A DNA stretch of 11,792 bases from Zeimonas sp036675585 (GTDB lineage Bacteria; Pseudomonadota; Gammaproteobacteria; Burkholderiales; Burkholderiaceae_E). Numbering within the stretch: the stretch's first letter is position 1; each line of letters begins with the position of its first letter. The stretch covers positions 1 to 11,792 of the forward strand of contig JAKFES010000171.1 of assembly GCA_036675585.1 (NCBI GenBank), in the 5' to 3' direction. The translations under genes were made by a program, and so were the position numbers. Under the pieces are notes generated by a model. It made no database searches. It saw nothing but the letters and a program-made list of their open reading frames with translations, and was not told where the DNA came from. Positions 1-7,764 of this stretch are shown one piece after another.

Positions 1-744
1 GAACGCGAAGCCGCCGAAAGTCAGCCGCAACGCCGTGCGCCCGCGCCAGCCCCACAGCCGCCGCCCGAGCAGCAGGATGCCGAACACCGCCCACGCAAGC
101 AACGTGAATACGGTTTTGTGATCGATGCGCAACGGCTGGCCGAAGATCTCCTCCGAGAACAGCACGCCGCTGAACGCGGTGAGCGTGAGCAACGCGAAGC
201 CGACCCCGATGAAGCGAAACAGGATGCGTTCGAGCACCAGCAGCGGCGGCAGGTCCTCGAGGAAGCGCGCCAGCGGCAGCGACCGGGCTTGCTCGCCGCC
301 GTGATGCAACGCGCGCTCGGCGAGCGTCATCAGCACGGCGTGCAGCGCGGCGAGCGAAAGCACGCCGTACGCGAGCGTGCCGATCAGCAGGTGCGGCAGG
401 AACAGCGGGCGCGACGCCTGCGCGCTGAGGTCGATGCCGGGGAACACGAGCGGCAGCAGCGTCGCGGCGGCGGCCGCGGGCAGGACGAGGGTGCGCAGCG
501 CCTCGACGCGCGCCGACAGCGCCTCGATCCACAGCACGACCACGCCGATCCACAGCGTCGCCGACAGGATGGGCGCGAAGCCGAAGTGCCAGCCGTGTTC
601 GCCGACGATCACGTGATACAGCACGCCGGCGTGCAGCACGAGGCCGACGAGCATCGCGTGACCGGTCCATCGATGGGGCGCTCGCCAGGCGACCAGGTAC
701 GCGAGTGCGGCGAGCAAATGGGCGATAACCGGTAAAATCGGCAC
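1..744 (-). CDS. ypjD: YpjD/CcsA-family inner-membrane protein (C-terminus beyond window)
   Basis: This is a multi-pass membrane protein of the cytochrome c assembly (CcsA/CcmC-like, heme-handling) superfamily, YpjD branch. The 248 residues in the window contain about seven hydrophobic segments. Near the end they carry the branch hallmarks: SGVLFSEEIFG (192-202), a conserved His-Lys in DHKTVF (208-213), and GRRLWGWRGR (227-236) followed by LTFGGF. The last 20-30 residues lie left of the window. The start is GTG at 744-742; an in-frame TAA at 756-754 excludes anything upstream, and ATG at codon 31 would cut off the first membrane helix. A GGAG at 760-757 sits 12 bases upstream, a little far for a ribosome site. 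Pairing with ffh in divergent orientation is common in Burkholderiales. The biochemical role of YpjD is not settled; a heme-related role is inferred from the superfamily. No ORF on the opposite strand here encodes a recognisable protein. Confidence 0.88.
   Translation of the reverse strand, partial: MPILPVIAHLLAALAYLVAWRAPHRWTGHAMLVGLVLHAGVLYHVIVGEHGWHFGFAPILSATLWIGVVVLWIEALSARVEALRTLVLPAAAAATLLPLVFPGIDLSAQASRPLFLPHLLIGTLAYGVLSLAALHAVLMTLAERALHHGGEQARSLPLARFLEDLPPLLVLERILFRFIGVGFALLTLTAFSGVLFSEEIFGQPLRIDHKTVFTLLAWAVFGILLLGRRLWGWRGRTALRLTFGGFAF
733..738 (+). promoter_or_regulatory. Possible -10 element for ffh
   Basis: TAAAAT resembles a sigma-70 -10 box. It would start transcription near 745, about 22 bases before the ffh ATG. 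It lies inside the first codons of the divergent ypjD gene. I see no convincing -35 hexamer at the right distance, so this is tentative. Confidence 0.35.
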
Positions 745-766
745 CGACCCAGTTTACTCCAAGCCC

Positions 767-2122
767 ATGCTCGAAAACCTGTCGCAACGGCTCGCGCGCG
801 TCGTCAAGACGATGCGCGGCGAGGCGCGCCTGACCGAAGCGAACACGCAGGAAATGCTGCGCGAGATCCGCGTGGCGCTGCTCGAAGCGGACGTCGCGCT
901 GCCGGTCGTTCGCGACTTCATCGCGCGCGTTCGCGAGCGCGCGCTCGGCCAGGACGTCGTCGGCAGCCTCTCGCCGGGACAGGCGCTCGTCGGCGTCGTG
1001 CACCGCGAGCTCACGCAATTGATGGGCGGCAGCACGGCGCAGCTGAACCTCGCGACCCAGCCGCCGGCGATCGTGCTGATGGCCGGCCTGCAGGGCGCCG
1101 GCAAGACCACGACGGTCGGCAAGCTCGCCCGGTGGCTGCGCGAGAACCAGAAGAAGAAAGTGCTCACCGTCTCGTGCGACGTCTATCGCCCGGCGGCGAT
1201 CGAGCAGTTGCGCACGGTCACCGCGCAGGCGGGCGCCGAGTTCTTCGCGTCGTCGCCCGAGCAGAAGCCCGCCGAGATCGCCGCGGCCGCACGGCAGTTC
1301 GCCCGCACGCGCTATTTCGACGTGCTGATCGTCGACACCGCGGGGCGCCTGGCGATCGACGAACAGATGATGCGCGAGATCGCCGAGCTGCACGCGCTGC
1401 TCGATCCGGTCGAGACGCTGTTCGTCGTCGACGCGATGCAGGGGCAGGACGCGGTCAACACCGCCCGGGCGTTTCGCGAGACGTTGCCGCTCACCGGCGT
1501 CGTGCTCACCAAGCTCGACGGCGACTCGCGCGGCGGCGCCGCGCTGTCGGTGAAGGCGGTCACCGGTGCGCCGATCAAGTTCGTCGGCATCGGCGAGAAG
1601 CTCGACGGTCTCGAGGGCTTCCATCCGGAACGCATGGCCAACCGGATCCTCGGCATGGGCGACATCGTCTCGCTCGTCGAGGAAGCGCAGAAGAACGTCG
1701 ACCAGAAGAGCGCGAAGGCGCTCGCCGACAAGCTCAAGTCGGGCAGCCGCTTCGACCTCGACGATTTCGCCTCGCAGCTCGGGCAGATGAACCGGATGGG
1801 TGGGCTGTCGTCGATGCTCGAGAAGCTGCCCGCACAGTTCCAGCAGGCCGCCGCCGGCGCCGACATGTCGCAGGCCGAGCGGCAGGTCCGCCGCATGCAG
1901 GCGATCATCCAGTCGATGACGAAGGCCGAGCGCACGAAGCCCGACCTCATCAAGGCCAGCCGCAAGCGGCGCATCGCCGCCGGCTCGGGCGTGTCGGTGC
2001 AGGAAGTCAATCGGCTGCTGTCGCAGTTCGAGCAGATGCAGTCGATGATGAAGAAGATGCAGAAAGGCGGCCTCGCGAAAATGATGCGCGGCATGAAAGG
2101 GATGATGCCCGGCCTGCGCTGA
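767..2122 (+). CDS. ffh: Signal recognition particle GTPase Ffh
   Basis: Protein part of the signal recognition particle. It binds 4.5S RNA and signal sequences of nascent membrane proteins and docks with FtsY at the inner membrane by mutual GTP hydrolysis. The 451 residues are full length for the family. The N domain spans about 1-90 (LTEANTQEMLREIRVALLEADV region). The G domain spans about 100-295, with G1 GLQGAGKTTT (107-116), DVYRPAAIEQL (138-148), G3 DTAGR (190-194), G4 TKLDGD (248-253) and G5 GIGEK (274-278). The methionine-rich M domain spans about 325-451, with the RNA-binding SRKRRIAAGSG (398-408) and a Met-rich C-terminus. Conserved MLENLSQRLARVV supports the ATG at 767, although no clear Shine-Dalgarno sequence precedes it. 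It is essential in most bacteria. The 4.5S RNA gene is not in this window. Confidence 0.98.
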   Translation: MLENLSQRLARVVKTMRGEARLTEANTQEMLREIRVALLEADVALPVVRDFIARVRERALGQDVVGSLSPGQALVGVVHRELTQLMGGSTAQLNLATQPPAIVLMAGLQGAGKTTTVGKLARWLRENQKKKVLTVSCDVYRPAAIEQLRTVTAQAGAEFFASSPEQKPAEIAAAARQFARTRYFDVLIVDTAGRLAIDEQMMREIAELHALLDPVETLFVVDAMQGQDAVNTARAFRETLPLTGVVLTKLDGDSRGGAALSVKAVTGAPIKFVGIGEKLDGLEGFHPERMANRILGMGDIVSLVEEAQKNVDQKSAKALADKLKSGSRFDLDDFASQLGQMNRMGGLSSMLEKLPAQFQQAAAGADMSQAERQVRRMQAIIQSMTKAERTKPDLIKASRKRRIAAGSGVSVQEVNRLLSQFEQMQSMMKKMQKGGLAKMMRGMKGMMPGLR

Positions 2123-2217
2123 CCCGTCCGCGCCCGCTCGCCTGCCGCGAGTCGGCGCCACTGCGCCTTGCGTCGGGCTTCGTGTGACGTAAGTCCTCTT
2201 CCCGCGCTCTGATGCCC

Positions 2218-2237
2218 GCGCAATCCCCCGATTGCGC
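2218..2237. repeat. Perfect inverted repeat between ffh and the metallopeptidase gene
   Basis: GCGCAATC, loop CCCC, GATTGCGC: a perfect 8-bp stem with a 4-base loop, in the 168-base gap between ffh and the next gene. No T-run follows on either strand, so it is not a classic intrinsic terminator. It could be a weak or Rho-assisted terminator, an operator, or an mRNA 5' structure for the downstream gene. The rest of the gap shows nothing I recognise. Confidence 0.5.
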
Positions 2238-2290
2238 AGTCTCCGCCGCAACGAGCGGCCGGATCCCTGGGCACTCCGAGCGAGGTATCG

Positions 2291-4558
2291 ATGCCGGCTT
2301 CCCTCTCGCGCACCGCAGTTCGTCGAATCCCGCGTGCGCGCCGTTCCCCGATCCAGCGTCGCGCCGCCGACGCTCTGCGAGGCGGTCTTTGCGCCGCGGC
2401 CGTTCTGGCCGCCTTCTCGTTCGCGGCGAACGCACTCGCGCAGGGCGGCGCCGAACATCCACCGTCGGTTGCCGAGCAGCGTGCCGCGGCCGCCGCGCAA
2501 GCGCGCGCGGTCGCGTCGAGCAACGCGTTGCTCGGTGCGATGAAGGCGCTCGAACGCGCTCCGGCCGCGCAGCGCGCGCAACGCACGCAGGACGTGATGC
2601 AGGCGGTGCAGCAACGCCGACAGGCGCTGCTCGAAGTGGTCCGGACGGACCCGCAGCGTGCGCTCACGCTCGCACTGCCCGACGCGCTGCGCGAACGGCT
2701 GCCGAAGGAGGCGCGCGAACAGATCGAGCAGCGCGTCGAACTCGAGGGCCGTGTCATCGGCATGTCGATCGACGATCACGAGCGCGGCATCGCCCGGCAT
2801 CCGTACTTCCTCGAAACCGTGCAGGCCGGCCACGTCCGGCGCTTCGGCCTGCAGTGGGCCGACCCCGCGATGAGCGAGCGCGATGCGCTGCGCTACATCG
2901 ACCGTCACGTTCGCGTGAAGGCACTGCGGGTGAACGGCTACCTGGTCGTCGGCGATCGCGGCGACGTCGAGATGTCGACCGACCGCAAGGGCGGCGGCAA
3001 GAAGGACCCGAGCGGATCGGGCAGCACGAGCGGCGACGGCGGGTCGCTGGATACGCTCACCGGCACGCTGGTCGCCGGCGAGCAGCGCACGCTCGTCATC
3101 CTCGCCAGCTTCTCCGATCGGGCGACGAGCTGCACGGCATCGGGCGTGCAGAGCGCACTGTTCGGAACCGGCAGTTCGGTCGACCGCATCTACCGGGAAT
3201 CGTCGGACAACCAGGTCACGTTTTCGGGCGACGTGGTCGGCCCGTTCACGATTCCCTACTCGGCGGGCGGCAGCTGCGACTTCAACGGATGGGGCGCAGC
3301 CGCCGACTCGGCGGCACGCGCCGCCGGCATCGATCCGTCCCGCTACACGCGGATCTCGTACGCGGTTCCGCCCAACGGCAATTGCGGCTGGACCGGCATC
3401 GCGTACGTCGGCGGGACGCCGCCCACGCGCTCGTGGGTCGCGCAGTGCACGGCGGGCATCTTCGCGCACGAGATCGGACACAACCTGCGCTTCAAGCATG
3501 CGTCGACGCCCACCTCCGAATACGGGGACGGTTCGGATCCGATGGGCAGCGCGCCCGCGGTGCAGATGCACGCGGCGAACCGGATCATGGCCGGCTGGCT
3601 GCCCGCGACGTCGATCGTCGACGGTCCGGCTTCGGGCACGTACTCGATCGCCGCGCTCGAGGCACCCGATACCGGCACCCCGCAGGCGATCCGCCTGCGC
3701 AAGAGCGATACCGGCGAGTATTACTACGTGAGCCTGCGGCAGGCCGCGGCGCTCGATGCGAATCTTTCGAGCGCGTACCGCGACGTCGTCACCGTGCACC
3801 GCGCAACCGGAACGATGCCGTCGCCGACGATGCTGGTGGCGCGGCTCGGTGCCGGACAGAGCTTCAACGACACCGCCAACGGCATCCGCGTGACGGCGCA
3901 ATCGATCTCCACCGGAATGGCTTCGGTCGACGTGCAGACGACGACCGCCGCGTGCACGCGGGCGGCCCCGGTCGTTCAGGCGAGCCCGAGCTCGCAGACC
4001 GGCGCGCCGGGAGCGACGCTGCGCTACTCGGTATCGATCACCAACCGCAACGGATCGACCTGCGCCAGCAGCGTGTTCGCGCTCGCGCAGTCGATCCCGT
4101 CGGGCTTCTCCGGCTCGTTCGCGGCGCCTTCGGTCACGCTCGCGCCGGGCGCCTCGACCACGGTGAGCTGGTCGGTGAGCTCGGCCGCGCAGGCGACCGA
4201 CGGCGTGTACGCCGTACGGGCGAGCGCCGCCGAATCCGGGTCGAGCGCGGCCAGCGCGCAAGCGAGCTACCTCGTCTACTCGGATGCATCGGCGCCCACC
4301 GTGAGCGTCGACTGGCCCACCGACGGCGCGGTGATCGCGGGCAAGCCCACGTCGCTGTCGGCTTCGGCCTACGACGCGGGCGGCATCTCGCGCGTCGACT
4401 TCCTGGTGAACGGCAAGTCGGTCGGCTACGCGACCACGGCGCCGTACCAGGTGCGGTGGAATGCGAAAAAGAGCAAGGGCACGAACACGCTGACGGCGCG
4501 CGCCATCGACACCACGGGCAACGCGAGCGAGGCGACGGTCCGCTTCACCGTGAAGTAA
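2291..4558 (+). CDS. Secreted zinc metallopeptidase, gametolysin (M11)-like, with C-terminal Ig-like domains
   Basis: Predicted exported zinc-dependent protease of 755 residues. A long basic n-region (1-30), hydrophobic core (about 31-48) and ANALA-QGG form a Sec signal peptide cut near 50. Residues 51-250 are an Ala/Arg/Gln-rich, probably helical propeptide, ending in a Gly/Ser/Lys linker (234-252). The catalytic domain (about 255-460) holds the HExxHxxxxxH zinc site at His393, Glu394, His397 and His403, then YGDGSDPMG (411-419) with the Met-turn at Met418; this YGD...MG pattern points to the M11 type rather than generic reprolysins. The position usually Gly in HExxHxxGxxH is Arg400. Cys281/329/365/386 may form disulfides. 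A NEW3/CARDB-like beta-sandwich (about 556-662) and an Ig-like domain (about 668-755, FLVNGKSVG, ending RFTVK) follow, perhaps for substrate or surface binding. AGG at 2283-2285 lies 5 bases before the ATG. The substrate is unknown. It is co-directional with ffh but probably independent. Confidence 0.85.
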   Translation: MPASLSRTAVRRIPRARRSPIQRRAADALRGGLCAAAVLAAFSFAANALAQGGAEHPPSVAEQRAAAAAQARAVASSNALLGAMKALERAPAAQRAQRTQDVMQAVQQRRQALLEVVRTDPQRALTLALPDALRERLPKEAREQIEQRVELEGRVIGMSIDDHERGIARHPYFLETVQAGHVRRFGLQWADPAMSERDALRYIDRHVRVKALRVNGYLVVGDRGDVEMSTDRKGGGKKDPSGSGSTSGDGGSLDTLTGTLVAGEQRTLVILASFSDRATSCTASGVQSALFGTGSSVDRIYRESSDNQVTFSGDVVGPFTIPYSAGGSCDFNGWGAAADSAARAAGIDPSRYTRISYAVPPNGNCGWTGIAYVGGTPPTRSWVAQCTAGIFAHEIGHNLRFKHASTPTSEYGDGSDPMGSAPAVQMHAANRIMAGWLPATSIVDGPASGTYSIAALEAPDTGTPQAIRLRKSDTGEYYYVSLRQAAALDANLSSAYRDVVTVHRATGTMPSPTMLVARLGAGQSFNDTANGIRVTAQSISTGMASVDVQTTTAACTRAAPVVQASPSSQTGAPGATLRYSVSITNRNGSTCASSVFALAQSIPSGFSGSFAAPSVTLAPGASTTVSWSVSSAAQATDGVYAVRASAAESGSSAASAQASYLVYSDASAPTVSVDWPTDGAVIAGKPTSLSASAYDAGGISRVDFLVNGKSVGYATTAPYQVRWNAKKSKGTNTLTARAIDTTGNASEATVRFTVK

Positions 4559-4567
4559 CGCGACGGC

Positions 4568-4598
4568 GGGTGCCGGGCGACGCGCTCGCCCGGCACCC
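4568..4598. terminator. Strong hairpin after the metallopeptidase gene (no T-run)
   Basis: A 13-bp perfect stem (GGGTGCCGGGCGA pairing with TCGCCCGGCACCC) with a 5-base loop starts 10 bases after the stop codon. It is well placed to end transcription of the protease gene and insulate the next one, but no T-tract follows. A related GGCACCGCCC string comes straight after. It may be a Rho-assisted or 3'-end stabilising structure rather than a true intrinsic terminator. Confidence 0.55.
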
Positions 4599-4639
4599 GG
4601 CACCGCCCGCAGCGGTCGGTGTGCGGCGGGCAACGGCGG

Positions 4640-4645
4640 TACACT
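4640..4645 (+). promoter_or_regulatory. Possible -10 element for the FAD oxidase gene
   Basis: TACACT matches the sigma-70 -10 consensus at four of six bases. It would place the transcript start around 4651-4652, only 4-5 bases before the ATG at 4656, giving a nearly leaderless message. This would fit the lack of any Shine-Dalgarno sequence before that ATG. No good -35 box is seen. Confidence 0.35.
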
Positions 4646-4655
4646 GCGGTCCGAA

Positions 4656-6113
4656 ATGGACGCGAACCGCAACGACTCTCCCGACGCGCCGCAGCCCGAC
4701 CTCGATTCGCTGCGCGCCTGCTTCACCGGCCGCCTGATCACCGACGACGACGACCGGCAACCGTTCACGATCGATTGGCGCCGCCGCTATTTCGGGCGAA
4801 CGCTCGCCGTGGCACAGCCCGACACCGTCGAAGGCGTCGCGGCGGTCGTGCGATGGTGCGCCGAGCGCGGCATCGCGGTCGTTCCACAAGGCGGCAACAC
4901 GGGCCTGTCGGGCGGCGCGACGCCCGACGAGTCGGGACGCTCGATCGTGCTCTCGCTCACGCGCCTCGCCGGCGTGCGCGCGGTCGACACGATCAACAAC
5001 TCGATCACCGTCGAGGCGGGCTGCACGCTCGCGCAGGTGCGCGAAGCGGCGGACGCGGCCGGGCGCCTGTTCCCGTTGAGCCTGCCCTCCGAAGGCTCGT
5101 GCACGATCGGCGGCAACCTGGCGACCAACGCCGGCGGCGCGCAGGTGCTTCGCTACGGCAACGCGCGCGAGCTGTGCCTGGGCATCGAAGTCGTCACCGC
5201 CGACGGACGGATCTGGAACGGTCTGCGCGGATTGCGCAAGGACAACACCGGCTACGACCTGCGCGATCTCTTCGTCGGCTCCGAAGGCACGCTCGGCGTG
5301 ATCACCGCGGCGACGCTGAAGATCTATCCCCAGCCGGCCGCGCAGGTGACCGCGATGGCCGCAGTGCAGGATCCGCATGCCGCGCTCCGGCTGCTCGAGC
5401 TCGCGCAATCGATGCTCGCCTCGTCGCTGACCGCATTCGAGCTGATGTCGGACCTGTGCCTCGAACTCGTCGGGCAACACTTCCCCGATCATCGCCGGCC
5501 CTTCGCGCAGCCGTCGCCGTACTACGTGCTGCTCGAGACCTCGGACAGCGAGAGCGAGGCGCACGCCAACGCGCAGTTCGAGGCGCTGATGGAGCGCGCG
5601 CTCGAAGCCGGCGTGGTGCTCGACGCCGTCGTCGCCACCTCCGGCGCACAGAGCCGCGCGCTGTGGGCGCTGCGCGAGCTGATCTCCGAGGCGCAGGCGC
5701 TCACCGGCAAGAACATCAAGCACGACATCTCGGTGCCGATCTCGTCGATCGCCGACTTCGTCGCGCAGACCAACGAAGCGCTGCAGCGCCGGTTTCCCGG
5801 CATCCGGATGGTCGTCTTCGGCCATCTCGGCGACGGCAACCTGCACTACAACGTCTCGCCGCCGGTCGACCGATGCGGACCCGCGCACGAGGACGAATTC
5901 CTCGCGATGCAGCCCGCCATCAACCTCGTCACGCACGACGCGGTGATCACCTTCAACGGTTCGATCTCGGCCGAGCACGGACTCGGCCAGCTGCGCCGCG
6001 ACGAATCGGCGCGCTACAAGACCGAGGTGGAAATGGCGCTGATGCGGCAGGTGAAGCAGGCGCTCGACCCGCTGGGCATCCTGAACCCGGGGAAATTCCT
6101 GCCGCCTGCGTAG
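4656..6113 (+). CDS. FAD-linked oxidase, D-2-hydroxyglutarate / D-lactate dehydrogenase type
   Basis: Flavoprotein that oxidises a D-2-hydroxy acid to the 2-oxo acid, probably passing electrons to an electron-transfer flavoprotein or the quinone pool. The N-terminal FAD-binding (PCMH/FAD_binding_4) domain covers about 45-225. It includes VVPQGGNTGLSGG (75-87), PSEGSCTIGGNLATNAGG (144-161), RKDNTGYDL (194-202) and GSEGTLGVIT (208-217). The C-terminal FAD-oxidase domain has KHDISVP (355-361), the metal/substrate-site motif HLGDGNLHYNV (390-400) and SAEHGLGQ (438-445). At 485 residues it is slightly longer than the usual 460-475, owing to a polar N-terminal tail. The tight PSEGS...RYGN pattern favours the D-2-hydroxyglutarate dehydrogenase-like branch (D2HGDH), but glycolate or D-lactate cannot be excluded. 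The gene stands alone and converges with the downstream operon over a 42-base gap. No serA neighbour, sometimes seen with such enzymes, is present. Confidence 0.9.
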   Translation: MDANRNDSPDAPQPDLDSLRACFTGRLITDDDDRQPFTIDWRRRYFGRTLAVAQPDTVEGVAAVVRWCAERGIAVVPQGGNTGLSGGATPDESGRSIVLSLTRLAGVRAVDTINNSITVEAGCTLAQVREAADAAGRLFPLSLPSEGSCTIGGNLATNAGGAQVLRYGNARELCLGIEVVTADGRIWNGLRGLRKDNTGYDLRDLFVGSEGTLGVITAATLKIYPQPAAQVTAMAAVQDPHAALRLLELAQSMLASSLTAFELMSDLCLELVGQHFPDHRRPFAQPSPYYVLLETSDSESEAHANAQFEALMERALEAGVVLDAVVATSGAQSRALWALRELISEAQALTGKNIKHDISVPISSIADFVAQTNEALQRRFPGIRMVVFGHLGDGNLHYNVSPPVDRCGPAHEDEFLAMQPAINLVTHDAVITFNGSISAEHGLGQLRRDESARYKTEVEMALMRQVKQALDPLGILNPGKFLPPA

Positions 6114-6155
6114 CGAACGAATCCGCGTCGGACCGATCGATGCGGGTCGGCCGGC

Positions 6156-6722
6156 TCACCAGCGACGCACGTGGCCGGTGTCCAGGTGCACGAAGTTCGA
6201 GCGCGCGTAGTATCCGACGCCGCCCGCCCGCATCGAGAGCGCCGCGCGATGCAGCGCGCGCAACTCGATGCCCGACATCCGCACGTCGATCGCACGGCCC
6301 TGCAGGTGCAGGCTCTTCGTCGCGACGCCGTGGCTGCGCGCGGCGAGCATCGCGTTGGTCTTCGGCGACCGATACGCGGAAATGACGTGAAAGGGCCGCT
6401 GGCCGGCGTCGAGCAGTCGCTGGAGCCGGGCGAGCTGGTCGAGCAGCGCGCGATCGATCGAATGCACGTCGCCGCTGCGATGATCGCGCAGCACCCGATC
6501 GATCTCGGCGAGCGCATCGCCCAGGTAATGCGGTCCTTCCCGATAGACGACGTCGAGCGATTCGCCGGTATGCGTGTGGACGAAGGCCAGGCGCGCGATC
6601 TCGTCGGCAGCGTCGGCCCGGAGACGATCGCGCGCGGCCGCGGCCGGTTGCACGGTTGCCGCACCGAACGCGAGCGCGAACCCGGTTCGAACGAACCGGC
6701 GGCGGGAATGAGGCTTCATCAT
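6156..6722 (-). CDS. YcbK/DUF882-family Tat-exported M15-like protein
   Basis: Periplasmic protein of 188 residues related to E. coli YcbK and to the zinc D-Ala-D-Ala peptidase (M15) fold; it probably acts on peptidoglycan peptides. The N-terminus has a twin-arginine motif, SRRRFVR (6-12), a hydrophobic stretch and AAAA near 27-30, so export by Tat is predicted. The mature part shows ISAYRSP (114-120), SLHLQGRAIDVR (137-148) and NFVHLDTGHVRRW (176-188). His139, Asp146 and His179 match the M15 zinc ligands. The ATG at 6722 overlaps the stop of the upstream L,D-transpeptidase gene (ATGA); AGAGGA lies 12 bases upstream. A second ATG follows immediately at 6719, so the start may be one codon later. 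It is the last gene of the liv-ldt operon. No activity has been firmly assigned to this family that I can cite; the peptidase role is inferred from fold and context. Confidence 0.9.
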   Translation of the reverse strand: MMKPHSRRRFVRTGFALAFGAATVQPAAAARDRLRADAADEIARLAFVHTHTGESLDVVYREGPHYLGDALAEIDRVLRDHRSGDVHSIDRALLDQLARLQRLLDAGQRPFHVISAYRSPKTNAMLAARSHGVATKSLHLQGRAIDVRMSGIELRALHRAALSMRAGGVGYYARSNFVHLDTGHVRRW

Positions 6723-7764
6723 GGTGCCGGTGGATCCTCTGTCTGCATGCCGGTGCGGAACACTGCCGCCTCCGGCGCGATTTCGACACTGCCGACCTCG
6801 AGCGCCTGGCCGGGGCGCCGCTCGAGCGCCGCCTCGACCGCCGACCAGTCGATCGAGCGCTCGTCGATCGCCTGCAGCCGCGCCATCTCGCGCACGGTAT
6901 CGATCGAGCCGGGACCGCGGCGGTAGGCGTCCGGGTTTGCCTCGAACCAGATGCGTCCGTCTGCGCCTTGCGCGAGCAAGAGCGGCCGATACACGATGCG
7001 CCCGCGATCGCCCACGCCCGTCGTCGAGAACAGCGCGGCGATGTCGTGCGCATGCAGGCGAACACAACCGTGCGAACGAAAACCATAGAGGCTCGCCGGC
7101 GCGTTCGTGCCGTGAATGCCGATGCCCGGCAGGCTGGTACCGATCCAGTGGCGGCCGAGCGGGTTGTCGGGGCCGGGCGGCACCACGGTGAGCACCGGCT
7201 TGCCCTCGCTCAGCATCTCCTGCTGGATCGACGGCGGAACGAACCAGGTCTTGTCGGTCTGCCGGCTGATCACGTCGAAATCGCCGGTCGGGGTCGGCCA
7301 GTCGCGCCGGCCGACGGTCGCCGGATACGCGGCGGCGACGCGCCCGCCCGCGAACCGGAAGAGCATGCGCTGCGGAACGTTGACGACGATCCCGTCGTCG
7401 ATGGCCGGCGGCAGCACGTGGCGGGAGACGATCGCGATGCGCTGGCCGACCTGCAGCGGCTTGCGCGGCTCGAGGCCGTTGCGCTCGGCGATCTGCGAGA
7501 CGGAAACGCCGTAGCGCGCGGCGAGCGAGCCCAGGCCCTCGCCGCGGGAAACTTCGTGCACGAGCGCCTGTTCGACGATCGCGTCGCGCTCCGGCGCGAG
7601 CGCAGGCCCCGCGGCCTCGGGGACCGCGACGAAACCATGCGCCTCGGGGAGCGCGACGAAACCGTGCGCCGCCGGCGACGCCGCGGCGACGAACATCGCG
7701 GCGACGGCGGCGCGCGACGCCGTCGCCGTGACGCGCGACAGCGCAACGAAGACCGCAGCAGACT

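Noticed and set aside
118..735. Plus-strand ORF of 205 residues opposite ypjD
   Set aside because: It is extremely rich in Arg, Gln, Glu and His, with no recognisable motif; the opposite strand encodes a good membrane protein with YpjD motifs.
2123..2290. Promoter for the metallopeptidase gene (TTGCGT ... TAAGTC around 2168-2195)
   Set aside because: Poor match to consensus at the -10 position, and such pairs occur by chance at this rate; not supported.
1312..2763. Minus-strand ORF of 483 residues across ffh and the protease start
   Set aside because: Low-complexity Ser/Arg/Ala/Cys composition, typical of a shadow frame in G+C-rich DNA; it runs through two well-supported genes.
2212..4737. 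Plus-strand ORF of 841 residues, longer than the protease ORF
   Set aside because: Arg-rich shadow frame. The competing 755-residue frame has a signal peptide, zinc motif and Ig-like domains, and a ribosome site.
6151..6178. Imperfect hairpin over the stop codon of the YcbK-like gene as an operon terminator
   Set aside because: An 8-bp stem with a bulge and an 11-base loop, lying partly inside the coding region and with no T-run; too weak to call.
4545..6385. Long ORFs on both strands over the FAD oxidase (477 and 588 residues)
   Set aside because: No family motifs and Arg/Ala/His-rich composition; the real frame carries several FAD-oxidase motifs.
6156..7067. Extending the YcbK-like gene upstream to an ATG at 7067 (303 residues)
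   Set aside because: The added 115 residues are an Arg-rich shadow of the L,D-transpeptidase gene; the Tat signal starts at the ATG at 6722.
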